A stretch of 34,829 nt of DNA from CAYQAE01 sp964415445 [NCBI: uncultured archaeon] (GCA_964415445.1 CAYQAE010000004.1:24695-59523); one strand, 5' to 3'. Counted from the stretch's first letter, positions 24,677-34,036 are shown. Notes: generated by a model not told the origin, from the sequence alone. Translations and numbers: made by a program.

Positions 24677-25351
24677 ATGTTAAAGGTAGAAAATAAAGAA
24701 TTAGTATATCCAGGAAAAATATTGGCAGAAGGAAAATATGTTCCATCAGAAGGAACTCATAAAGTAGATACAAAAATAGTTTCTTCTGTGGTGGGCTTTG
24801 TTAATGTATTTAAAAAAGAAATTAGAGTTACAAGTTTTCAAGGAGTTTATGATCCTGTAGTTGGAGATGTAATAGTTGGCATTATTGAAGATATAGGACA
24901 TAATTTTTGGTTTGTGGATACAAATTCTCCATATAATGCTCTTTTGGCGGCTTCAGAAGTTAATAAAAAGAATAATTATGTAGAGGATTTAAAAGATATT
25001 TTTAATGTAGGAGAAATTGTCATTGGAAAAATTATCACAAAAGATTATAATAAGCAAATAAAAATTTCAGCAAAAGACAAAGGTCTTGGTAAAGATGATG
25101 GTTATCTTATTCACATCTCACCCAAAAAAGTAGCTCGTATTATTGGAAAGCGAGGATCTATGATATCAAATTTAAAAAAATATACTAAATCTAATTTTGT
25201 AGTTGGAAAAAATGGTCGGATATTAATAAAAGGCGGAGATATAACTAAAGCAATCTCTATTATTAAATTTATAGAGAGAAATGCACATACTTCAGGTCTT
25301 ACTAATCGCGTTAAAGAAATATTATCGGAGGATAAAGAAATTGCAGAATGA
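24677..25351 (+). CDS. rrp4: Exosome complex RNA-binding protein Rrp4
   Basis: 224 residues: an N-terminal domain (to about 60), an S1 RNA-binding domain (to about 135) and a KH domain with the loop GKRGSM (about 158-163). Three copies cap the hexameric Rrp41-Rrp42 ring and feed RNA into it. Only 3 nt separate it from the SBDS gene, and its end overlaps rrp41 by 11 nt. Length and domain order are normal. Confidence 0.94.
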   Translation: MLKVENKELVYPGKILAEGKYVPSEGTHKVDTKIVSSVVGFVNVFKKEIRVTSFQGVYDPVVGDVIVGIIEDIGHNFWFVDTNSPYNALLAASEVNKKNNYVEDLKDIFNVGEIVIGKIITKDYNKQIKISAKDKGLGKDDGYLIHISPKKVARIIGKRGSMISNLKKYTKSNFVVGKNGRILIKGGDITKAISIIKFIERNAHTSGLTNRVKEILSEDKEIAE

Positions 25352-26051
25352 AAAATTAATTGTAGATGGAAAAAGAATAAACGGGCGCGCTATGAATGAG
25401 TTGCGGAAAGTTAAAATAGTTACAGGTGTTTTAGATCGAGCAGATGGTTCTGCTTATATTGAATTGGGGGATAATAAAATATATGCAGCAGTTTATGGTC
25501 CAAAACAGGTTCTACCTAAACACTTACAAAATTCTGAGCGTGCTATAATTAAAGCTAGATATAATATGGCACCTTTTTCTGTAGAAGATAGAAAAAGACC
25601 AGGTCCAGATAGACGATCTGTTGAGATATCTAAAGTGACTAAAGAAGCATTGGCTCCTTCTTTGTTTTTGGAACAATTTCCAAATTCAATGATTGAGATA
25701 TTTATCGAAATAATGCAAGCTGATGCAGGAACAAGATGTACAGGTATAACAGCAGCATCTGTTGCATTAGCTGATGCAGGACTACCTATGCGTGGTTTAG
25801 TTTCGGCTTGTGCTGCGGGAAAAGTAGATGGACAGTTAATTTTAGATCTAGATAAGCCTGAGGATAATTTAGGGCAAGCTGATCTTCCTATTGCATATCT
25901 AAATACTTCAGATGAAATTACTCTTTTGCAAATGGATGGCCATCTAACACCTGATGAATTTCAAAAGGCAACTGATCTGGCAATAGAAGGGTGTAAAATT
26001 TTATATAAAGAGCAAAAAAAAGCACTACTTTCAAAATATGGAGGGAAATAA
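25341..26051 (+). CDS. rrp41: Exosome catalytic subunit Rrp41 (3'-5' phosphorolytic RNase)
   Basis: 236 residues from TTG 25341. GGAGG at 25327-25331 is the ribosome site and rules out the longer frame from 25281. RNase PH fold; the N-terminus VDGKRINGR, the RNA-binding KRPGPDRRS and the catalytic Asp in GQADLPIAY are present, along with the phosphate-binding [11 protein letters not shown]. It degrades or adds to RNA 3' ends with phosphate or NDP. Overlap with rrp4 shows translational coupling. Confidence 0.95.
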   Translation: MQNEKLIVDGKRINGRAMNELRKVKIVTGVLDRADGSAYIELGDNKIYAAVYGPKQVLPKHLQNSERAIIKARYNMAPFSVEDRKRPGPDRRSVEISKVTKEALAPSLFLEQFPNSMIEIFIEIMQADAGTRCTGITAASVALADAGLPMRGLVSACAAGKVDGQLILDLDKPEDNLGQADLPIAYLNTSDEITLLQMDGHLTPDEFQKATDLAIEGCKILYKEQKKALLSKYGGK

Positions 26052-26052
26052 A

Positions 26053-26841
26053 TTGAATGAAGTAATGTATGCACTAAAGCGCGATCATCTTGAAAATTTA
26101 TATAAACAAGGAAAAAGAGCCGATGGTAGAGGTTTTTTGGACTATCGAGAAATTAAAATAGAAAAAAGTATATTTAAACATGCAAATGGATCTGCAATGG
26201 TAATTATTGGAGATACAAAAGTTGCAGTGGGTATAAAATCCGATGTTGGTGAACCATATCCTGATAGACCAAATGAAGGTGTAATGACTACAAGTGCAGA
26301 ATTAGTACCTATGGCTGCTCCTGATTTTGAATCTGGACCACCTGATGAAGATACTATTGAACTAGCTAGAGTAGTTGATAGATCAATACGCGAATCTGAG
26401 TGCATTGATTTTTCTAAACTTGTAATTGAAGAAGGAAAATTAGTTCGAATACTTTTTTTCGACATTCATGTTCTAGATTATTCTGGAAGTCTTTTTGATG
26501 CAGCAAATTTGGCAGTAATTGCGGCATTGATGGATACTAAATTACCAAAAATAAAAATGGAAGATGATAAGCCTATAGAGACTGATGAATTTGAAAAGAT
26601 TGAGCTCAATAATTTACCAGTTGAGGTTACTGTATGTAAGTTAGGTGATCATTACATTTTAGACCCTGATTTAGATGAAACAGAAGCTATGGATTGTAGA
26701 ATAACTATAGGAACTGATGAAGAGGGCAATATTAGGGCAATGCAAAAAGGATTAGCTGGCACTATTAAACCTAAAGAATTACCTAAGTTATATCAGATTG
26801 CAAAAGAGCAAGCACAAAAGTTACGAAAACTTTTAAAATAA
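26053..26841 (+). CDS. rrp42: Exosome non-catalytic subunit Rrp42
   Basis: 262 residues from TTG 26053, set by GGAGGG at 26040-26045; an ATG at 26038 lies inside that ribosome site and would be too close to use. RNase PH fold with KQGKRADGRGFLDYREI at the N-terminus, but without the catalytic Asp motif. It completes the active site by alternating with Rrp41 in the ring. PEYPDRP-like PYPDRPNEGVMTTSAEL and DYSGSLFDAANLAV are family blocks. Last gene of the exosome unit; a new promoter follows before eL43. Confidence 0.94.
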   Translation: MNEVMYALKRDHLENLYKQGKRADGRGFLDYREIKIEKSIFKHANGSAMVIIGDTKVAVGIKSDVGEPYPDRPNEGVMTTSAELVPMAAPDFESGPPDEDTIELARVVDRSIRESECIDFSKLVIEEGKLVRILFFDIHVLDYSGSLFDAANLAVIAALMDTKLPKIKMEDDKPIETDEFEKIELNNLPVEVTVCKLGDHYILDPDLDETEAMDCRITIGTDEEGNIRAMQKGLAGTIKPKELPKLYQIAKEQAQKLRKLLK

Positions 26842-26853
26842 GAAAAAAAATGA

Positions 26854-26861
26854 TTTATATA
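26854..26861 (+). promoter_or_regulatory. TATA box for the eL43-rpoP-pcc1-prefoldin unit
   Basis: TTTATATA, the archaeal consensus, centred 26 nt before the ATG at 26884. There is little ribosome-site sequence, so a leaderless mRNA is likely for the first gene. Confidence 0.55.
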
Positions 26862-26883
26862 CCATTTAGATAGGTAGACACAA

Positions 26884-27165
26884 ATGAAAAGAACAAAGAA
26901 GTTAGGATCTGTAGCTAGATTTGGAGCAAGATATGGAAGAAAGGAAAAAAAAGCTTATCTATCTATAGAAAAAAAACAGCACAAAAAACACCAATGTCCC
27001 AAATGTAATTTTGAGAAGGTAAAGCGAGAAGGCACAGGTATCTGGAGATGTCGAAAATGTGGATATACTTTTGCAGGTGGAGCATATACTCCTACAACAG
27101 CACCAGGCGCTGTGGCAAAGAGACAAATAACAAAAATCAAAGAAATTATGAGTAGGGAGGTTTAG
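26884..27165 (+). CDS. rpl37ae: 50S ribosomal protein L37Ae (eL43)
   Basis: 93 residues. Basic N-terminus MKRTKKLGSVARFGARYGRK, then a zinc ribbon with CPKC (C38, C41) and CRKC (C56, C59), then the conserved KCGYTFAGGAYTPTT. Binds 23S rRNA. First gene of a unit that continues with rpoP 2 nt downstream. Confidence 0.95.
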   Translation: MKRTKKLGSVARFGARYGRKEKKAYLSIEKKQHKKHQCPKCNFEKVKREGTGIWRCRKCGYTFAGGAYTPTTAPGAVAKRQITKIKEIMSREV

Positions 27166-27167
27166 TT

Positions 27168-27299
27168 ATGTATAAATGTCCTGCATGTGGTAAAAAAATT
27201 GAATTAGAGCCAGAATTTGAACGTGTAAGATGTAAATGTGGACATAGAATTTTGTTCAAAGACAGAGGAGACAATCCTACTTATGTTAAGGCGATATAA
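27168..27299 (+). CDS. rpoP: DNA-directed RNA polymerase subunit P (Rpo12)
   Basis: 43 residues, MYKCPACGKKIELEPEFERV then RCKCGHRILFKDRGDNPTYVKAI. Four zinc-binding Cys: C4, C7, C22, C24. This is the Rpb12 counterpart, which anchors the Rpo3/Rpo11 assembly platform. GGGAGG 8 nt before the ATG is the ribosome site. Its stop overlaps the pcc1 start by one base (TAATG). Confidence 0.95.
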   Translation: MYKCPACGKKIELEPEFERVRCKCGHRILFKDRGDNPTYVKAI

Positions 27300-27535
27300 T
27301 GTATAAATGTGAGATCTCAATACCTTTATCTGAGAAAAATTCTGAAATTCTATATCAGGTAATATTACCTGAGACAATTTCTGTATCTGAAGATCGGGCA
27401 AAAACAAAAATAAATAAAGATAAAGAAAATTTAATATTTAATATTAATGCAAATGATATTGTTGCACTAAGAAGCGCTCTTAATGCTTATTTAAGATATG
27501 TTAAATTGAGTTTAGATACGTTGGAGGTAATTTAG
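27299..27535 (+). CDS. pcc1: KEOPS complex subunit Pcc1
   Basis: 78 residues of alpha-beta fold with the Pcc1 C-terminal pattern NANDIVALRSALNAYLRYVKLSLDTLE. Pcc1 dimerises and recruits Kae1 in the complex that makes t6A37 in tRNAs reading ANN codons. Small size and the position between rpoP and prefoldin beta support the call. Start and stop overlap or abut both neighbours. Confidence 0.85.
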   Translation: MYKCEISIPLSEKNSEILYQVILPETISVSEDRAKTKINKDKENLIFNINANDIVALRSALNAYLRYVKLSLDTLEVI

Positions 27536-27907
27536 ATGAGTGAAAATATTTCCCAAGCTCTGCAACATCAAATTGGTCAATATCAACAATTGCAACAACA
27601 AGCACAAATAGTTATTATGCAGAGACAAAATATGGATGTTCAATTAAAAGAAGTATCTAATGCTATAGATGAATTAAAAGAAGCAGCTGAAAATGTTAAT
27701 ATGTATAAATCTATAGGTGCTCTTTTTATACAAGCTAAAAAGGCTCCTACATTATCTGAGTTAGAGGAAACAAAAGAATCTTTGGAGATACGTGTTAATA
27801 GTCTAAAGAAGCAAGAAAAAAAATTAACTGATAAATTAAAAGAAATGGAAGAGAAAATAACTCAGAAAATGAATACCCAAAATTCTAATGACCCTAAAGC
27901 AGGATAA
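27536..27907 (+). CDS. pfdB: Prefoldin subunit beta
   Basis: 123 residues forming two long coiled-coil helices joined by a beta hairpin (VNMYKSIGALFIQAKKAPTLSELEE, about 55-80), the mark of beta prefoldin. Glutamine-rich N-terminus HQIGQYQQLQQQAQ. The hexamer (two alpha, four beta) hands unfolded proteins to the thermosome. GGAGG precedes the ATG; the gene follows pcc1 without gap. Confidence 0.93.
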   Translation: MSENISQALQHQIGQYQQLQQQAQIVIMQRQNMDVQLKEVSNAIDELKEAAENVNMYKSIGALFIQAKKAPTLSELEETKESLEIRVNSLKKQEKKLTDKLKEMEEKITQKMNTQNSNDPKAG

Positions 27908-27912
27908 GTTAA

Positions 27913-28902
27913 ATGAAAGATTCATTAATTGAATTTTTAAAGTCAGCATCAGGTAAATCACTTATTTTGTCACATCAAAATGCTGATCCTGATGCAATAG
28001 CTAGCTCTCTTTTAGTAAAAAATATAATTAAAAAAGTAAATTCTAAATTAGAGATAGATATCGGGGCAATTGATAGTGTAAGTCGTCTCTCTAATGTTAT
28101 TTTATCAGAATATGATATTGAGATTTTGATAAATCCACCCCTACAATATTATGATTGTGTTATATTAGTCGATACCTCTTCTTTAAATCAAATGGGCAGA
28201 TATGCAGAAGAATTTGAAAATTTAAGTGGTGAAAAAGAATTAATTATAATTGATCATCATGCAACCGATTCTGTGATGGAAAAGATTGCAGGAATATATT
28301 TTACAGATGAGAAAGCTACATCTACTTCTGAAGTTTGTTGGGCTTTGGCAAAAGAGATGAAATTAGATATATCAAATCTAGCAGAAGTAATTCTTTGTGG
28401 TATAATCTCAGATACAGGTCATTTTAGATATGCAACAAAAAAAACTTTTGAAAATGTGGTGGATATCTTAGATCAATCAAAAGTTGAATACAGACAAGTA
28501 TCTGAGCTTTTAGAATTACCAAAGGACATTTCAATTCGAATAGCACAATTGAAAGGCGCACAAAGGTTGCAAATGCACAAAATTAAAGGTTATATTTTAG
28601 CAACTACTGTAGTTGGTGCATATGAAGGTGTGGTTTCACGTTCATTACTTAAGATGGGTGCAGATATTGCTTTTGTATCCAACAGCAAAAAGGAAAAAAA
28701 TAGAATAAGTGTGAGGGCAAGAGATTCAGTAATCTCTGAGACAGGTCTTCATTTAGGAGATATGATGAAAGAATTGAGTTCATCTACTACAGGTACAGGT
28801 GGAGGTCATACTGCAGCAGCAGGAGCTAAAGGAATATCTGATATAGAAGATACAAAAAAGAAATTTTTAGAGTTGTGTAAAAAAGAATTAGTTAAAGTAT
28901 AA
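27913..28902 (+). CDS. DHH-family phosphoesterase (NrnA/RecJ-like)
   Basis: 329 residues. Motif I HQNADPDAIAS (D25, D27), motif II VILVDTS (D87), DHH signature IIDHHATD (114-116) and the DHHA1-domain motif GTGGGHTAAAGA near residue 300. The subgroup cleaves short RNAs, nanoRNA, pAp or single-stranded nucleic acid. Its place at the end of the prefoldin unit, 5 nt after pfdB, suggests a role in RNA turnover beside the exosome. Distinct from the DHH protein at 514 in the spacing between motifs and in lacking the lysine-rich insert. Confidence 0.87.
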   Translation: MKDSLIEFLKSASGKSLILSHQNADPDAIASSLLVKNIIKKVNSKLEIDIGAIDSVSRLSNVILSEYDIEILINPPLQYYDCVILVDTSSLNQMGRYAEEFENLSGEKELIIIDHHATDSVMEKIAGIYFTDEKATSTSEVCWALAKEMKLDISNLAEVILCGIISDTGHFRYATKKTFENVVDILDQSKVEYRQVSELLELPKDISIRIAQLKGAQRLQMHKIKGYILATTVVGAYEGVVSRSLLKMGADIAFVSNSKKEKNRISVRARDSVISETGLHLGDMMKELSSSTTGTGGGHTAAAGAKGISDIEDTKKKFLELCKKELVKV

Positions 28903-28981
28903 TATTTTATTTTCATGTCGTAAGAATTAAAAAATAAGTTTATTTCTAAATAATGGAGCTATATGTTTTTTATAGTATTTT

Positions 28982-29017
28982 GATGATTTTGATCATCTTT
29001 TGAGAGAAATCTCTTTT
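28982..29017 (+). other. Two small hairpins in the gap after the DHH gene
   Basis: GATGAT-TTTG-ATCATC (28982-28997) is a perfect 6-bp stem; a shorter AGAGA/TCTCT dyad at 29003-29014 is followed by TTTT. They may mark the end of the long ribosomal-exosome transcript. The 187-nt gap also holds a 16-codon hydrophobic frame that I do not call. Confidence 0.35.
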
Positions 29018-29089
29018 ATTTGATATCTGATATTAACATTTTCAAATAAATGAATATATTCTATAAAACAAAAAAAGAAGGTTTTTAAT

Positions 29090-29494
29090 TTGAAAACAAT
29101 AGAAAACTGGATTGAAGAGAATAAAGTTTTTCTAAAAGGATATTATAAATATTATAAATCGTGCAAAAACCTCATTTTTAAATTAATTAATTCAGGTGTA
29201 TGTGGGGCGAAATATTTACCATCAATTTTCTTCAGTGAATCTGGATTAACAAAAGTTCCTCAAGAAATATTGTATTTTTTGAAAGATACACTTGATAAAG
29301 ACGATATAGATGCAATTAAAAATAAAATAGTGGGTTGTGATGCTAAACCAGTGCATTTATTATTATATATGGAGACATGTTTAAATACAAATAAATCTTC
29401 AGGGAAGTTATTATACATTACAAACTATTATGGTACTTATGTAAAGCCTAGTAAAAACGGGGAAGGAGGTTTTTATAGAAGAGAAGGTGATTAA
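29090..29494 (+). CDS. Protein of unknown function
   Basis: 134 residues from TTG 29090; AAGAAGG about 9 nt upstream is the ribosome site. It is rich in Lys and Tyr, with four Cys (in KSCKNL, GVCGAK, VGCDAK and ETCLNT) but no paired zinc motif, and a C-terminal Gly-rich basic tail (GEGGFYRREGD). No membrane segment or family is recognised. It stands alone between two units on the same strand, so it may be a lineage-specific gene. Reading-frame quality is fair. Confidence 0.5.
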   Translation: MKTIENWIEENKVFLKGYYKYYKSCKNLIFKLINSGVCGAKYLPSIFFSESGLTKVPQEILYFLKDTLDKDDIDAIKNKIVGCDAKPVHLLLYMETCLNTNKSSGKLLYITNYYGTYVKPSKNGEGGFYRREGD

Positions 29495-29549
29495 CTAATA
29501 TTTTTTTCTTTTTTTTATATTTTTAAAATGTGTTTTTTAATGTAAATAT

Positions 29550-30857
29550 ATGAGTTATTTTGAAAGGTCAATCGATTATTATATTAGACATGTTTTATTT
29601 GGCGGAGTAGATATTTTAGCAAAGCGTAAATTTCGTTTTTATGCTCTGGCTAGTTTATTTTTTGTAGTATTTAATTCATTGATTGTTCTTTTTATTTCAT
29701 TTGATATATTTGGTCTAGATAATTTAATTGAACATCTACTTTATATTGAATTTGCTTTTGCTATTTCCTTGCTTTCTTTGTCTATATTTAGTTTATTTAG
29801 TGATTTTAAATATCGAAGTTTGCTATTTATTGGTCTTTTTGCGGGTTTATCTTTAATTTTTGATCTATTTTTGTCATATTCGCTTTTGAAAATTATATCA
29901 AAAATTTTCTTCTATTCTTGGACCTTACTCCTTTCTTTAGCTTTTTTTTCAATGATAAATCGTTTTATGACCTCAAGATCTACCCAAGTTTTAGTAAATT
30001 TTGGAAAACCAAAAAGACATGTTTTTTTATTTAAATATCTACTAATTATTTTTTTGATAGGTTCAGCTATTCATATCTTAACCATTTATGAAGAAATTCA
30101 GCAAAATATTCTATTTGATATGTTTGGGATTATATCTCTTTGCATTTGGTTTTTAAGTTTCCTACATCTAGTTATTTTTTCTAAAATAGGAATTGAAGAT
30201 TCATATTGTTCAACTGTTAGCCTATTTTATATTTTGACTTTCTATCACACTATTATTTATTTTATGAAACTTCAATCTAAAAATATAGAAGTTGCACAAG
30301 GGATAATTACACTTGACGTGTTTTTTATAATAGTGGGAACTCTTTATGCAATTCAAGCAGTATCAAAAAGATTATATATCTCAAAACCTAAAAAATCTAA
30401 ATTTGATGGAGTTGCAGACAAAATTGCATCTTATGAAGTATCTAGCTTTCAAAAAGCATTTAGAAAAATAGGAGATAGTGCTTTAATATTTTTAATGCTA
30501 AGTTTAGCAGTAGGATATAATGTTTTTGCACTTACTATATCTTTAGGGGATAGTTCTTGGCATGTGGCATATTTATTTCATCAAGTATCTATATTTGCAA
30601 TATTTTTAGTTTTAATTTTGTTTATTGTGGCATATATGCGATCAAATTTTGTTAAAGACCATTATCAAAATAAATTAAATTCACGGGATGCACTGGCTTC
30701 TTTTTTAAGGATATTAGGTCAAGATTCTTACCAAGAAATCATTAAGAAATTGCTAAATTTCTCAAGAGATAAAATTAAAACAACAACACAAGATCTAGTT
30801 AGCAATGGTATTAAAGGGGTAAAAAAAAGTATATCTAATATTTTCTCAAAAAAATGA
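29550..30857 (+). CDS. Ten-helix membrane protein of unknown function
   Basis: 435 residues with about ten hydrophobic segments, from the first near residue 27 to the last near 355-375, then a 65-residue basic soluble tail (NKLNSRDALASFLRILGQ) that is predicted helical. A medium cytosolic loop (about 272-300) separates the last two helices from the rest. No transporter motif or family is recognised. Its TGA stop and that of the convergent taw1 gene abut in a TGATCA palindrome. Confidence 0.65.
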   Translation: MSYFERSIDYYIRHVLFGGVDILAKRKFRFYALASLFFVVFNSLIVLFISFDIFGLDNLIEHLLYIEFAFAISLLSLSIFSLFSDFKYRSLLFIGLFAGLSLIFDLFLSYSLLKIISKIFFYSWTLLLSLAFFSMINRFMTSRSTQVLVNFGKPKRHVFLFKYLLIIFLIGSAIHILTIYEEIQQNILFDMFGIISLCIWFLSFLHLVIFSKIGIEDSYCSTVSLFYILTFYHTIIYFMKLQSKNIEVAQGIITLDVFFIIVGTLYAIQAVSKRLYISKPKKSKFDGVADKIASYEVSSFQKAFRKIGDSALIFLMLSLAVGYNVFALTISLGDSSWHVAYLFHQVSIFAIFLVLILFIVAYMRSNFVKDHYQNKLNSRDALASFLRILGQDSYQEIIKKLLNFSRDKIKTTTQDLVSNGIKGVKKSISNIFSKK

Positions 30858-31781
30858 TCATCTAGATAACAAAACAACTCTTGAATCTTTTTTTTCATCT
30901 TTTATATCATATGAGATGTGATCTGAAATTTTCTTTGAAAATTCTTGGACATATTCATGCCTTGGCATAGCATCAATAGTTAGGCGTTTTCTTGAATAAC
31001 CTGTAAACATATATGCTTTTACTTCAATATATTTTGGATCAGCTAGATCTATCAATTTAGAATAACCATCTATATCAAAATCATTATACCCCTTAACTAA
31101 AGTAATTCTTACAACTGTTTTAGTATCAAGTGATGGAAGAAGTTCTAGTGAATTTTTTATTCTATTCCATGAATTTTTTATCTGAGGTAAATTTATTTTT
31201 TTGTGAACTTTTTCATTTGATGCATCTAATGATACATAAAGCTGAGTTGGTTTTTCTATCTCTTTCAATACTTGTGGTTGAGTTCCATTTGTTACCAAAA
31301 AAGTAGTCATGTCTCTGCTTTTACATAGCTCAATTAAACCTGAAAGTTTAGGATAAAGAGTGGGCTCTCCAGCTAGTGATATTGCAACTTGATTGGGATT
31401 GAATGCTTCATTTAGTTGATTCATATCAATTCTATCAGGGATACCTTTATAACCTTGCAATAGGTCTTTTTGTGCTAGGATTGCTTTGTCTAAAACAATT
31501 TCAGGATCATCTATTTTTTGCTCATCCATATTAACTTTATTGTATGCTTCAGAAGGTCGCCAGCAAAAAAGACATCTATGAGTGCACCAACATACCGCAG
31601 GTGTCATCTGAAGGCATCTATGAGATTCTATACCATAAAATTGAGCTTTATAACATTGGCGTTCTCCTTTTGTTCTTATATATTGTTTAGTCCAGTGGCA
31701 TAATTTAACTGCAGAGTGGCCTCCTGCAATTTTATATTTTTGTCTTTGTAATATATCTTTTACATCATCAGGGATTGACAT
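30858..31781 (-). CDS. taw1: tRNA 4-demethylwyosine synthase (Taw1/TYW1), radical SAM
   Basis: 307 residues from ATG 31781 (GTG 31790 would add three). Radical SAM motif CTHRCLFC (C66, C70, C73) and three N-terminal Cys (C28, C43, C56) for the second iron-sulfur cluster. It joins pyruvate carbons to N1-methylguanosine 37 of tRNA-Phe, making the tricyclic wyosine base that protects the reading frame. SLAGEPTLYPKL and FLVTNGTQP are family blocks. Full length and intact. Divergent from the translin gene with a gap of about 100 nt. Confidence 0.94.
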   Translation of the reverse strand: MSIPDDVKDILQRQKYKIAGGHSAVKLCHWTKQYIRTKGERQCYKAQFYGIESHRCLQMTPAVCWCTHRCLFCWRPSEAYNKVNMDEQKIDDPEIVLDKAILAQKDLLQGYKGIPDRIDMNQLNEAFNPNQVAISLAGEPTLYPKLSGLIELCKSRDMTTFLVTNGTQPQVLKEIEKPTQLYVSLDASNEKVHKKINLPQIKNSWNRIKNSLELLPSLDTKTVVRITLVKGYNDFDIDGYSKLIDLADPKYIEVKAYMFTGYSRKRLTIDAMPRHEYVQEFSKKISDHISYDIKDEKKDSRVVLLSR

Positions 31782-31885
31782 AATATTCACTTAAATTAAA
31801 ACTTAATTTGAGTTAGTTTCTCCAAACAATAACTAACTTTAAAATAACTTCAAAAAAAGATATAGTAATTTATGAGGGGAAAAAG

Positions 31886-32482
31886 TTGGAATTTGAAGAT
31901 ATCTCAAAAAAAATATTAGCTGCTTTTGATGAGAAAACCCAAAAAAGAGAAGAGTTAATTAAGACTGGTCGAGATCTACTTCGTTTGAGTAAATTGTCAA
32001 TTAAAAAAATACATAATAATGATTTAGATAAATCTAGAATATTATTAGATCAAGCAAAAGATATTTTTGAAAAAATTAATTCTATTATAAAATCTTATCC
32101 TGATATAGATTCATCATCTGCCCCAAAAGAGGAATATGCAGAGGCGAGATTATTTTATTCTCTATTTTGTAAAAGGAAGTTATTATCTCCAGAGGATATA
32201 GGGATAGATTATCCTATTTATTTAAACGGATTGGCTGATGTGATTGGTGAATTTCGAAGAAAAACTTTAGATTCTCTACTTAATGGAGATTTTAAATCAC
32301 CTAAGGATTATTTTAAAATTATGAATGAAATCTATGATTTTATCTGTTTGTTTGACCATCCCAAAGCAATTACTTATGGTCTTAGAAGAAAACAGGATAT
32401 AGCAAGAGGAATAATTGAAAAAACTCGATCTGAATTAACTATTGCTTCTATTGAAAATAGAATATATCAAAATAAGGACTAG
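31886..32482 (+). CDS. Translin-family RNA-binding protein
   Basis: 198 residues, all-helical, from TTG 31886 with GAGGGG as ribosome site. EEYAEARLFYSLF (about 81-93), the LGLADVIGEFRR-like NGLADVIGEFRRKTLDSLLNG (about 111-131) and GLRRKQDIARGIIEKTRSEL (about 165-184) match the translin/Trax fold. Archaeal members form octamers with endoribonuclease activity (C3PO-like); acidic residues in the E-x3-E of the first motif could provide it. It sits 6 nt before sepS, so the two are co-transcribed. Confidence 0.8.
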   Translation: MEFEDISKKILAAFDEKTQKREELIKTGRDLLRLSKLSIKKIHNNDLDKSRILLDQAKDIFEKINSIIKSYPDIDSSSAPKEEYAEARLFYSLFCKRKLLSPEDIGIDYPIYLNGLADVIGEFRRKTLDSLLNGDFKSPKDYFKIMNEIYDFICLFDHPKAITYGLRRKQDIARGIIEKTRSELTIASIENRIYQNKD

Positions 32483-32488
32483 ATTAGA

Positions 32489-34036
32489 TTGAAAATTGAT
32501 ATAGAAAAAGTAAAAGAAGATGCAAAGAAAAATTTTGAAAAAACTTGGTTTAATTCATCTAAATATTTAAAATTAGAAAAATCAGATTACAAAATTACTA
32601 AAGGAAAATCTAATATTGTTTTTGATACTATTGAAAAGCTAAGAGAAATTTATTTGGATATAGGATTTACTGAGCGGGTAGTGCCTACAATTGTGGAGGA
32701 TAAACATATCAAAAAACAATATGGCCCAGAATCTTATGCTATTTTGGATCGATGTTATTATCTAGCGGGTCTGCCTCGACCTAATATTGGTATATCGGAT
32801 GATAGGCTAAAGAAAATTGAATCTCTTGGTATTAAAATTAAATCAAAAGATATACTGCAGAAGATATTTCACAGATATAAAAAAAATGAAATTGATGGGG
32901 ATGATTTAATTGATGAGATTAAATCAAGACTAAATTTAGATGAGGGCGCTGCTATTACAATTTTAGATTCATTTCCTGAATTGAAAGATTTGTCTCCAAA
33001 ACCTACTAATCTAACTCTAAGATCACATATAACTTCAGGTTGGTTTTTAGTTTTATCTAAGTTAATTGGGCGCAAAAAATCACCTGTGAAATTGTTTACA
33101 GTGGATGTTAGATTTAGAAGAGAGCAAAAAGAAGATGCAACACATTTGAAAGTTCACAGAGCTGCATCCAGCGTGTATATGGGTGAGGATGTAAGTATTG
33201 ATTTAGCAAAGAAGATTACAAAACTAGTTTTATCTAAATTAGGATTTAAAACTCTAAAATATAAAAGAAAAGAAGCTACAGCTAACTATTATATGCCACA
33301 AACTGAATATGAAGTATTTGCAAAACTTGCAAAAAGCAATGAATTAATTGAAGTTGCAGATTTTGGAATATATTCACCTATAGCATTGGCAAATTATGGA
33401 ATTGATGTTCCAGTCCTAAATATTGGAATTGGAATTGAAAGGTTGTGTATGATATTTTCAGATACATCAGATATAAGAAGTATAATATCACCTGAGATCT
33501 ATAGAGAGTGGGAATTAAAAGATAGTGAAATTTCATCAATGATAAAAATTGATAGAGGGCCAGAAACTGAATTAGGTCGAAAAATTAAGGAAAAAATAGC
33601 AGAAGGCTGCAAAAAATATGCAGATGTAAAAAGTCCTGCTGAATTTTTAGTATATCAAGATAAAAATCACAAAGTTTTCCTCTATGAAGATGAGAAGAAT
33701 ACAAAATTGTGTGGGCCTGCAATTTTTAATGAAATATATGTATATGCAGGAAGTATTTATGCACTTCCCAAAGATAAGAAGGTATTTTCTGAAGTTGAAG
33801 ATATATTTGAAAATGGAATAAATACTAAAATTTCTTTTTTGGATGCATTCGCAAGTTTATCTGCTTATAATATTGAGAAAAAAGAAGAAAAAACTCGAAT
33901 AAAAATGGTAAAAGGGGCATCAGATATAAACATAAAAATTGATCAAGTAGCTTATAATTATATTTTAGGTAAAAAAAATAAAATAGGCCTAAAGGGTCCT
34001 GTATTTTGTGGAGTTAGATGTGAATTTATAGGCTAA
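32489..34036 (+). CDS. sepS: O-phosphoseryl-tRNA(Cys) synthetase (SepRS)
   Basis: 515 residues, class II aminoacyl-tRNA synthetase, full length. Start is TTG 32489. Family blocks: TRSHITSGWF-like LRSHITSGWFLVL, motif 2 FRREQKEDATHLKVHRAASSVYMGEDV, VLNIGIGIERLCMIFSD (motif 3) and the C-terminal anticodon-binding region ending GVRCEFIG. It charges O-phosphoserine onto tRNA-Cys; SepCysS then turns it into Cys-tRNA. This indirect route is known in methanogens and Archaeoglobus. SepCysS and CysRS genes are not in the window. Co-transcribed with the translin gene. Confidence 0.95.
   Translation: MKIDIEKVKEDAKKNFEKTWFNSSKYLKLEKSDYKITKGKSNIVFDTIEKLREIYLDIGFTERVVPTIVEDKHIKKQYGPESYAILDRCYYLAGLPRPNIGISDDRLKKIESLGIKIKSKDILQKIFHRYKKNEIDGDDLIDEIKSRLNLDEGAAITILDSFPELKDLSPKPTNLTLRSHITSGWFLVLSKLIGRKKSPVKLFTVDVRFRREQKEDATHLKVHRAASSVYMGEDVSIDLAKKITKLVLSKLGFKTLKYKRKEATANYYMPQTEYEVFAKLAKSNELIEVADFGIYSPIALANYGIDVPVLNIGIGIERLCMIFSDTSDIRSIISPEIYREWELKDSEISSMIKIDRGPETELGRKIKEKIAEGCKKYADVKSPAEFLVYQDKNHKVFLYEDEKNTKLCGPAIFNEIYVYAGSIYALPKDKKVFSEVEDIFENGINTKISFLDAFASLSAYNIEKKEEKTRIKMVKGASDINIKIDQVAYNYILGKKNKIGLKGPVFCGVRCEFIG

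Noticed and set aside
25281-25340. Longer N-terminus for Rrp41
   Set aside because: The extra 20 residues are unlike the family and overlap the Rrp4 KH domain in another frame; GGAGG at 25327 points to TTG 25341.
28953-29003. 16-codon hydrophobic frame after the second DHH gene
   Set aside because: Very short, no ribosome site, and it lies across a hairpin that looks like a terminator.
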